NCBI GenBank assembly: GCA_964388835.1
Contig: CAYMBZ010000023.1
Coordinates: forward strand, 1-21,273
Length of the DNA: 21,273 nucleotides
Source: UBA1738 sp964388835
GTDB taxonomy: Bacteria > Bacillota > Clostridia > UBA1381
Direction: 5' to 3'
In this document: positions 15,730-21,273 of the stretch, piece after piece
Layout: each line of letters begins with the position of its first letter
Numbering within the stretch: the first letter of the stretch is position 1
Made by a program: the position numbers and the translations under genes
Notes under the pieces: generated by a model
What the model was told of the DNA's origin: nothing
Databases searched by the model: none
The model's input: the letters and a program-made list of their open reading frames with translations, nothing else

Positions 15730-15744
15730 TAAAAGGGTGATAAA

Positions 15745-16614
15745 ATGGAATTTTTACAGTTGCGCTATTTTTATGAAACTGCGCAAAACGAAAATATAAG
15801 CAAAACCGCAAAGAATTTTATAGTTCCGTCCTCCTCGGTGTCCGCATCGATAAAGCGGTTGGAAAAAGAGCTGGGCGTAACTTTATTTGACCGTTCCTAT
15901 AACGGGATAAAGCTCAACGACAAGGGGTATTTGTTTGCTGAGGGACTAAAAGAGATTTTCGGCAAATTGGAGGATATTCTGGCGGAAGTGACCGAAATAA
16001 AGCCTAAACAACATGAAATATGTATATTGATCCACGCGCGCCGAAAATGGATTACCGAGCTGATTGTGGAATATAAGCAAAGTCATCCGGAGGTGCAATT
16101 TCGCATTTATAATGACGTACACATGGAGGAAGCGGATAAATTTGATATTATAGTTGATGAGAAATCGGATGCATATGAAAATCTGGACAATTTTTTCCTG
16201 AGCGTTGAAGAAATCTGCATAAAAGCCTCAAAAAACAGCTCGCTTATCGGGCAGAAACTGAGCTTTAGGCAACTTAGGACACAGCCGTTTGTAATGCCGA
16301 GAAAGGCAATCGGTATTCGTAAGATGCTGGAGAATATGGGAAAAAAGTGCGGCTTTGCTCCCAACGTTACGATAGAATGTAATGACAGCTACTGTCTTGC
16401 ACGGTATGTGACGGCGGATATGGGGCTTACCCTGGGCTCAAGACGGGCACTTGAAAATGATATTGAAAAAGACATTGTTGCGCTTGATGTAACCGATTTT
16501 CACGAAACTCAGCTGGTGTGCGTATATTATAAAAGAGCGGGTGAAGTTAATCAGTACATAAAGGATTTTTGTGACTTTTTGTATACAAAACGGCAGAAAC
16601 TTGATTTGGATTGA
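15745..16614 (+). CDS. LysR-family transcriptional regulator
   Basis: This 289-residue protein has the winged helix-turn-helix of LysR proteins at residues 1-60 (FLQLRYFYETAQNENISKTA, then SVSASIKRLEKELGVTLFDR) followed by a periplasmic-binding-like effector domain (about 90-285). The effector domain is somewhat divergent, and no substrate can be inferred from it. AAAGGGTGA ends 4 bases before the ATG. It is divergent from the nitrilase-GDPD gene with a 129-bp shared regulatory region, so that gene is its most likely target. No strong terminator on its own strand follows; the hairpin at 16643 serves the opposite strand better. Confidence 0.92.
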   Translation: MEFLQLRYFYETAQNENISKTAKNFIVPSSSVSASIKRLEKELGVTLFDRSYNGIKLNDKGYLFAEGLKEIFGKLEDILAEVTEIKPKQHEICILIHARRKWITELIVEYKQSHPEVQFRIYNDVHMEEADKFDIIVDEKSDAYENLDNFFLSVEEICIKASKNSSLIGQKLSFRQLRTQPFVMPRKAIGIRKMLENMGKKCGFAPNVTIECNDSYCLARYVTADMGLTLGSRRALENDIEKDIVALDVTDFHETQLVCVYYKRAGEVNQYIKDFCDFLYTKRQKLDLD

Positions 16615-16637
16615 GGGGATTTGACTCAAACAGCATA

Positions 16638-16673
16638 CAAAAACGGGAGGTAAAGCTTGTTTTTACCTCCCGT
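16638..16673 (-). terminator. Terminator of the dnaX-ebfC-recR transcript
   Basis: A perfect 12-bp stem (16643-16654 with 16662-16673; ACGGGAGGTAAA and its complement) with a 7-nt loop. On the minus strand it is followed by a T run, 40 bases after the recR stop. The plus-strand side lacks a good T tract. Confidence 0.85.
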
Positions 16674-16712
16674 ATAATGTTGAAAATAACGCACTTAGAG
16701 AAAATCAAACGG

Positions 16713-17312
16713 CTAATTCATTTCCGTTCTGCCCTCAAGTGCCTTTGATAATGTCATTTCATCCGCGTATTCAAGGTCTGAACCTATAGGAATACCGTGG
16801 GCAATTCGCGTAACCTTAATATCCAGAGGCTTAAGCAACTTTTGAATGTACACCGCTGTTGCGGTGCCGTTTACGGTTGGGTTGGTTGCCATGATAACCT
16901 CGGATACGCCCCCTTTTGAAATGCGCAAAAGCAGTTCCTTTATCTTGATATCCTCCGGAGAAACATTGTCGATAGGAGAAATAACTCCGTGAAGTACATG
17001 ATACAAGCCGTTATACTGCCCTGTTTTTTCTATTGCGGACACATCTTTTGGCTGTTCCACAACACATATCACCGAGCTGTCACGTCTGTTTGAAGAACAT
17101 ATGGGACAAGGCGATATGTCTGTGAGATTTTGACAAACCTCGCAGAAAGCAATGGATTTTTTTGCAATGGAAATTACGCTTGCAAGCCTCTCCGCATCAC
17201 TGTCCGACATTATATCAAGTATATAAAAAGCGATACGCTCAGCGCTCTTTCTGCCTATTCCCGGGAACTGCGCGAATTGCTCAATAAGGGCTTCGATGGT
17301 AGGTGAATACAT
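16713..17312 (-). CDS. recR: Recombination protein RecR
   Basis: This 199-residue protein works with RecO and RecF to load RecA at gapped DNA. It has the expected order: an N-terminal helix-hairpin-helix (IEQFAQFPGIGRKSAERIAF), a four-cysteine zinc finger (CEVCQNLTDISPCPIC), and a Toprim domain (VICVVEQPKDVSAIE, then VIMATNPTVNGTATAVYI). The C-terminal Walker-B-like loop ARIAHGIPIGSDLEYADEMT is complete. Length is the family norm. It starts 13 bp after the ebfC stop and ends the housekeeping transcript. Confidence 0.97.
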   Translation of the reverse strand: MYSPTIEALIEQFAQFPGIGRKSAERIAFYILDIMSDSDAERLASVISIAKKSIAFCEVCQNLTDISPCPICSSNRRDSSVICVVEQPKDVSAIEKTGQYNGLYHVLHGVISPIDNVSPEDIKIKELLLRISKGGVSEVIMATNPTVNGTATAVYIQKLLKPLDIKVTRIAHGIPIGSDLEYADEMTLSKALEGRTEMN

Positions 17313-17325
17313 GCTTCACCTCTGA

Positions 17326-17679
17326 TTAAAACAATCCCGGTATGCTGATTCCGCCGGTGATTTCGCTCATGCCCTCAGCCATCATTTCATCAGCCTGCTT
17401 AATTGCATCGTTAACTGCGACCATAATAAGGTCCTCAAGTGTTTCAACATCTTCGGGGTCAACCGCCGCCGGCTGAATTTTGATTGATTCAATTTCCTTT
17501 TTTCCATTTGCAATAACGGTAACAGCACCGCCGCCGGCTGTTGCTTCAACGGTCTTTTGCTCAACTTCCGCCTGAACAGCTTCCATTCTCTCCTGCATAA
17601 GCTGAGCCTGCTTAACTACGTTTGAAACTTTCTTGTTCTGATTCATTCCGCTTCCGCCGAATCCTTTGTATTTTCCCAT
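17326..17679 (-). CDS. ebfC: YbaB/EbfC-family nucleoid-associated protein
   Basis: This 117-residue DNA-binding protein has the family layout: a Gly/Asn-rich start (MGKYKGFGGSGMNQ), a helix with AQLMQERMEAVQAEV, the central strand segment GGGAVTVIANGKKEI, IKIQPAAVDPEDVETLEDLI, and a Gly/Met-rich tail. AGGAG lies about 8 bases upstream of the ATG at 17679. It sits between dnaX and recR, the usual place in Firmicutes and many other bacteria. Confidence 0.95.
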   Translation of the reverse strand: MGKYKGFGGSGMNQNKKVSNVVKQAQLMQERMEAVQAEVEQKTVEATAGGGAVTVIANGKKEIESIKIQPAAVDPEDVETLEDLIMVAVNDAIKQADEMMAEGMSEITGGISIPGLF

Positions 17680-17711
17680 GATTTTAGTCTCCTTTTATTT
17701 AAAATTATAGT

Positions 17712-19475
17712 TTATGCTTGTTCGTTTTCTTCCAAAAACTCTTCTTCCGTCTCATTCTCGCTTGCATCATCATCCATCGCCGTCTGGGAGAAGTTGTCCT
17801 CCTCTGCGCGGTAATCCAAAAATTCCGATTGGTCGGTGATTTCAACGATTTCCGGGAAGTTTTCGGTAAGAGCATCAAGTGGGTCGCCCGAGGGGCTTTC
17901 TTCTGCTGTCTCGCCTGTGCCGATACTCCAATAATCTATTATATTATCCTCAATATCCTCAAAAAATGCGGTTTTGACAGCCAGCTGTGAGCCGCATGCC
18001 TTGCATACCGCATCGGCAATTTGCTTGATATATGTTGCGGCTATGCGCTTCATCATCATCTCGTTTTTATCGAATATGAGAATTATTCCCTCTTTGTCGA
18101 TTGTTATGCGGCGATTCATCACCGCGGCGGCAATGTGCGGATATTGCTTAGAGATTGCCTGAGCGGTCTTATCCCATTTCCTTGCCGCGGAAACGGTAGG
18201 TGATTGCTGAGTAAGCGTATTCACATCCACCGGAACAAAGAGTCTTGCAGAGGGTTTTGGCTTCTTTTCCTTGGTTTCTTCTTTCTTTTCTTCCGCCTTA
18301 ACCGGCGCCGCAGTAACGGTAATGCCTTCTTTGATTTTATCTTCGCAATCTGTCAGACGATCCAAAATTGCCTCATATGAGGCATCAAGCTCGGGCTTTA
18401 CAAGTTTAACCAAAGCAAGCTCGTAAATAACACGCGGCTCCTTAATCCACTTCGCCTCGCTCCTTGCCGCCGAAAGTTTGCTGACGGCGTTTGAAAGCTT
18501 TTCGTAAGAAGTTTTTTCCGCCTGAGCTTTAAGTTTTACGATATCTTCGGAGTCACATTCTATAAGCGGAGACGGGTCATTTGATATTTTGCATACCAAA
18601 AGGTTTCGAAAATGCTCAATCAAATTATCTATAAACAGGTGTAAATCCTTGCCGCTCTCCATTAATGAATTTATAACTTCGAACACGCCCTGAGGGTCTT
18701 GCGCATTTATGAAATCCGTCATTTCAAAAAGCGGACCGTTGCCGGCAAGCCCTAAAGCCGCCGTTACGGCATCATAGGAAAGATTTGTGCCGACCGATGA
18801 GACACAGCGCTCAAGTATGGAAAGTCCGTCACGCATAGAGCCGTCGGCAAGCTGTGCCAAAAGCCGGAATGCATCATCCGAAACGGTAAGACCGTCCCCC
18901 ATGGCGATTTCTCTCATTCTGCGAATAATATCTCCTGCGCTTATGCGCTTAAAATCAAAACGCTGACAGCGGGACAGAATTGTTTGAGGAACCTTATGAG
19001 CCTCGGTTGTGGCAAGAATGAAAATAACATGTGCCGGAGGCTCTTCAAGGGTTTTTAAAAGTGCATTAAAAGCACCGCCGGAGAGCATGTGAACCTCGTC
19101 TATGATATAAACGCGGTAACGTGCCTCTGTTGCAACGTATTTTGAATCCTCAATTATTTCGCGAATGTTGTCAACACCGTTGTTTGAAGCGGCATCGATT
19201 TCAAATACGTCCATAATACTGCCGTCGGAAATTCCGCGGCAAATTTCACACTCGTTACAGGGAGAACCGTTTTTGGTTTTTTTGCAGTTGACCGCCTTTG
19301 CAAGAATTTTTGCACAGGTGGTTTTGCCGGTTCCGCGTGTGCCGCAGAAAAGATATGCGTGGCTGAGCCGCCCGGTTTCCAACTGGTTTTGAAGCGTTTT
19401 GGTAATGTGAGATTGCCCCACAATGTCCTCAAATACCGAGGGACGCCATTTGCGGTAGATTGCTTGATATGCCAA
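17712..19475 (-). CDS. dnaX: DNA polymerase III subunit gamma/tau
   Basis: This is the clamp-loader ATPase. It has a Walker A (FCGTRGTGKTTCAKIL), a zinc module (CKKTKNGSPCNECEIC), Walker B with DEVHML, and the sensor segment ATTEAHKVPQTILSRCQRF. A long acidic C-terminal tail ends in repeated Glu residues. The ATG at 19484 touches its own AAGGAG, so the TTG at 19475, 9 bases after that site, is the better start; it gives AYQAIYRKWRPS, the usual N-terminus of Clostridia DnaX, and 587 residues. A longer open frame upstream runs through the SRP RNA and is not coding. The SRP RNA terminator lies just 5' of the ribosome site, so dnaX either depends on read-through or has a weak promoter. Confidence 0.95.
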   Translation of the reverse strand: MAYQAIYRKWRPSVFEDIVGQSHITKTLQNQLETGRLSHAYLFCGTRGTGKTTCAKILAKAVNCKKTKNGSPCNECEICRGISDGSIMDVFEIDAASNNGVDNIREIIEDSKYVATEARYRVYIIDEVHMLSGGAFNALLKTLEEPPAHVIFILATTEAHKVPQTILSRCQRFDFKRISAGDIIRRMREIAMGDGLTVSDDAFRLLAQLADGSMRDGLSILERCVSSVGTNLSYDAVTAALGLAGNGPLFEMTDFINAQDPQGVFEVINSLMESGKDLHLFIDNLIEHFRNLLVCKISNDPSPLIECDSEDIVKLKAQAEKTSYEKLSNAVSKLSAARSEAKWIKEPRVIYELALVKLVKPELDASYEAILDRLTDCEDKIKEGITVTAAPVKAEEKKEETKEKKPKPSARLFVPVDVNTLTQQSPTVSAARKWDKTAQAISKQYPHIAAAVMNRRITIDKEGIILIFDKNEMMMKRIAATYIKQIADAVCKACGSQLAVKTAFFEDIEDNIIDYWSIGTGETAEESPSGDPLDALTENFPEIVEITDQSEFLDYRAEEDNFSQTAMDDDASENETEEEFLEENEQA

Positions 19476-19503
19476 CCGACTCATCTCCTTTCGCGGTATA
19501 AGT

Positions 19504-19526
19504 AAAAACCCCCGGTTAAAGGGGTG
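19504..19526 (-). terminator. Terminator of the SRP RNA gene
   Basis: On the minus strand ACCCC pairs with GGGGT across a short AT-rich loop and is followed by TTTTT. It lies between the 3' end of the SRP RNA and the dnaX ribosome site. Confidence 0.75.
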
Positions 19527-19532
19527 TAATTT

Positions 19533-19651
19533 TCGGTGGCTCAAACCGAGTTGATCTGTATCGCACAGGGCGTTCTGCTTATTGCTGCTTGGTTCCCCAT
19601 CTGACAAGGTTCACAGTGCCGGGTCGTACAGGACTCGGTTATCATCGCCGA
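19533..19651 (-). ncRNA. ffs: Signal recognition particle RNA, small bacterial type
   Basis: The minus-strand transcript has the conserved SRP domain core: GTGAACCTTGTCAG, a GGAA tetraloop closed by TGG/CCA, then AAGCAGCAATAAG. The ends pair: AACCGAG at the 5' side (around 19640) with CTCGGTT at the 3' side (around 19544), then CTGTA with TACAG, and TCGG with CCGA further out. The position directly upstream of dnaX-ebfC-recR is the same as in Bacillus and many Clostridia. The exact ends are uncertain by several bases. It binds Ffh and acts in co-translational targeting to the membrane. Confidence 0.9.
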
Positions 19652-19674
19652 TAATATTCAATGTCAACTACAAT

Positions 19675-19703
19675 ATTATACTATATATTCATAAAAACTG
19701 CAA
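19675..19703 (-). promoter_or_regulatory. Promoter of the SRP RNA gene
   Basis: On the minus strand: TTGCAG (19703-19698), a 17-bp spacer and a perfect TATAAT (19680-19675), just after the helicase stop codon. A TTGACA further downstream (around 19664) is not followed by a good -10. Confidence 0.65.
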
Positions 19704-19734
19704 GTGTTTTTTGAAATTTTATGAAGCTATGGCA

Positions 19735-21273
19735 TTAAATTTTTGTAAGCTTTGCGAAAGCCGCCATAAGGCGCTTGGTTTCGCCACTGTCAAAACTAAT
19801 TTCGAGCATTGCATCCTTTTCGAATTTCTGCACGGTGCGAACGGTTCCGTCACCGAATTTTTTGTGGTGCACGCGCTCTCCGGGAGCAAAATCGATTTCG
19901 GCTGATACGGCAGAAGCTGCCGATGAAACCTTTCGTAACATCTCAACCGGAGCACGCCGAACGGCTTGAGGGATTTTAGATGCCGCAACCGTCATATTGT
20001 CTGCCGCACTCTGTCCGTCCTCTTCCAAAAATTCGCTTGGAATTTCGCCTAAAAATCGGGAATTTACCTGGTGAGTGGTCTGCCCGTAGAGCGTACGGCT
20101 TTTTGCTCCCGTTATGTAAAGACGATTTTTGGCGCGGGTGATTGCCACATAGCAAAGCCTGCGTTCTTCCTCTAAGTCCTCGGCTGTGTTCATGGAACGT
20201 GCCGACGGGAAAAGTCCCTCTTCCATGCCGGCAATATATACAACGGGAAATTCCAATCCTTTTGCGGAGTGGATTGTCATAAGCACGCACAAATCCTCTT
20301 CTTCATCATAGCCGTCCAAATCGGAAATAAGCGCCACATTCTCCAAAAAGCCGGAAAGGGTGGGGTTTTCTTCACTCTTTTCATATTCCGAAACGGCGGA
20401 CATAAATTCACCAAGGTTATCTATTCTGGTTTTTGCCTCAACGGTATTTTCCGCAACAAGCATTGCGGTGTAGCCGCTGTCGTTCATCACCTTTTCGACA
20501 AAATCCTTAAGGTGAAGTGCCTTTTCGGATTTTTGAAGCGAGGTAATAATATCGCAGAATTCAACCAGCTTTATCGCCGAACGCGACAGGTCGGCATATT
20601 GGTTTGCAAAGCGGGCAACTTCAAAATAACTTATATCGAAATCCTGTGCTATTGCGGCAATTTTTTCTAGGGTGGTTTTGCCTATACTGCGCTTTGGCTC
20701 GTTAATAATACGGGTAAAGCTCAAATTGTCGTCCGGATTGTGTATCAAACGAAGGTAGGCGATGATGTCCTTGATTTCCTTTCGGTCATAGAACCTGAGC
20801 CCGCCGACAACTTTATAAGGAATTGCGCTTCTTAAAAGCAAATCCTCTATTACACGGGATTGCGCGTTGGTTCGGTACAGTATTGCCATATCGGAAAAGC
20901 GCATGCCTTCGGAATGAAGCCGCTCAATTTCGTTTGCTATGTAAAGTGCCTCGTCACGCTCGTTAAAGCCTATGTGCACCTTTATTTTTTCGCCGCCCTT
21001 GTTGCTTGTCCAAAGGGACTTGCTTTTTCTTTCGCGGTTGTTGTGTATTACCGCGTTTGCCGCATCAAGAATGGTGCTTGTTGAGCGGTAATTCTGCTCA
21101 AGCTTTATAACGACGGTATCGGAAAAGGTGTCCTCAAAATTCAGTATATTCTGAATGTTTGCTCCGCGGAATTTGTAAATACTCTGGTCATCATCACCCA
21201 CAACGCAGATGTTTTCATGCTTTGCCGCCAGCATGCTTATAAGCATATATTGAGCATTGTTGGTGTCCTGATA
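19735..21273 (-). CDS. pcrA: UvrD/PcrA-type ATP-dependent DNA helicase (5' end outside window)
   Basis: This is a superfamily 1 helicase that unwinds DNA 3' to 5' in repair and rolling-circle replication. 512 C-terminal residues are present; the frame stays open to the window edge, where it reads YQDTNNAQY (end of motif II). Seen in order: motif III (VGDDDQSIYKFRGA), motif IV (EQNYRST), the 2B domain, motif V (TIHSAKGLEFPVVY), motif VI (EERRLCYVAITRAK), and a C-terminal Tudor-like piece (GERVHHKKFGDGTV) typical of PcrA. The missing N-terminal part should hold motifs I and Ia. Gene order with the SRP RNA and dnaX suggests a stable housekeeping neighbourhood. Confidence 0.95.
   Translation of the reverse strand, partial: YQDTNNAQYMLISMLAAKHENICVVGDDDQSIYKFRGANIQNILNFEDTFSDTVVIKLEQNYRSTSTILDAANAVIHNNRERKSKSLWTSNKGGEKIKVHIGFNERDEALYIANEIERLHSEGMRFSDMAILYRTNAQSRVIEDLLLRSAIPYKVVGGLRFYDRKEIKDIIAYLRLIHNPDDNLSFTRIINEPKRSIGKTTLEKIAAIAQDFDISYFEVARFANQYADLSRSAIKLVEFCDIITSLQKSEKALHLKDFVEKVMNDSGYTAMLVAENTVEAKTRIDNLGEFMSAVSEYEKSEENPTLSGFLENVALISDLDGYDEEEDLCVLMTIHSAKGLEFPVVYIAGMEEGLFPSARSMNTAEDLEEERRLCYVAITRAKNRLYITGAKSRTLYGQTTHQVNSRFLGEIPSEFLEEDGQSAADNMTVAASKIPQAVRRAPVEMLRKVSSAASAVSAEIDFAPGERVHHKKFGDGTVRTVQKFEKDAMLEISFDSGETKRLMAAFAKLTKI

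Noticed and set aside
19485..19607. N-terminal extension of DnaX through the upstream open frame
   Set aside because: This frame lies across the SRP RNA and its terminator, and the family N-terminus begins at the AYQAIYRKWRP segment.

Overview
The window looks like a chromosomal piece from a low-to-moderate GC Firmicute of the Clostridia class, probably an uncultured gut or rumen carbohydrate degrader. The evidence is strong GGAGG-type ribosome sites, TATAAT-type promoters with extended -10s, the small SRP RNA - dnaX - ebfC - recR gene order, and sugar-enzyme families common in Clostridia. No tRNA, rRNA, CRISPR array, integrase or intact insertion sequence was seen.

Region 1 (1-7246, + strand) is a sugar-catabolism block. 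The last codons of an unknown gene and an aldo/keto reductase end at a hairpin terminator. An AraC-type regulator follows, then a five-gene operon (2197-7177) with very tight spacing: a Gfo/Idh/MocA dehydrogenase, a short atypical Gfo/Idh-like protein that overlaps it by 4 bp, a second classical Gfo/Idh/MocA dehydrogenase, a xylose-isomerase-like TIM-barrel isomerase/epimerase, and a GH28-like beta-helix protein. A strong terminator closes the operon.

Region 2 (7247-13875) holds a cytoplasmic GH78 alpha-L-rhamnosidase with two possible promoters, then a 400-bp intergenic stretch that may be a dispersed repeat. Next are a second AraC-type regulator (- strand) with an elaborate inverted-repeat promoter, a decayed composite of GH3 and GH78-like gene fragments, and an RpiB/LacAB-like sugar-phosphate isomerase.

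Region 3 (13891-16614) has a nitrilase-GDPD fusion gene (- strand) interrupted by one in-frame TAA. It is divergent from a LysR-type regulator, and the two share a compact symmetrical promoter/operator.

Region 4 (16638-21273, - strand) is conserved housekeeping DNA: pcrA/uvrD-type helicase (5' part outside the window), SRP RNA (ffs), dnaX, ebfC/ybaB and recR.

Together, regions 1-3 suggest intracellular processing of imported rhamnose-containing oligosaccharides or glycosides, perhaps pectin-derived. Paired Gfo/Idh/MocA dehydrogenases with a TIM-barrel isomerase raise the possibility of oxidative (keto-sugar) rather than purely hydrolytic glycoside breakdown. No transporter or secreted enzyme is encoded here, so uptake must be encoded elsewhere.
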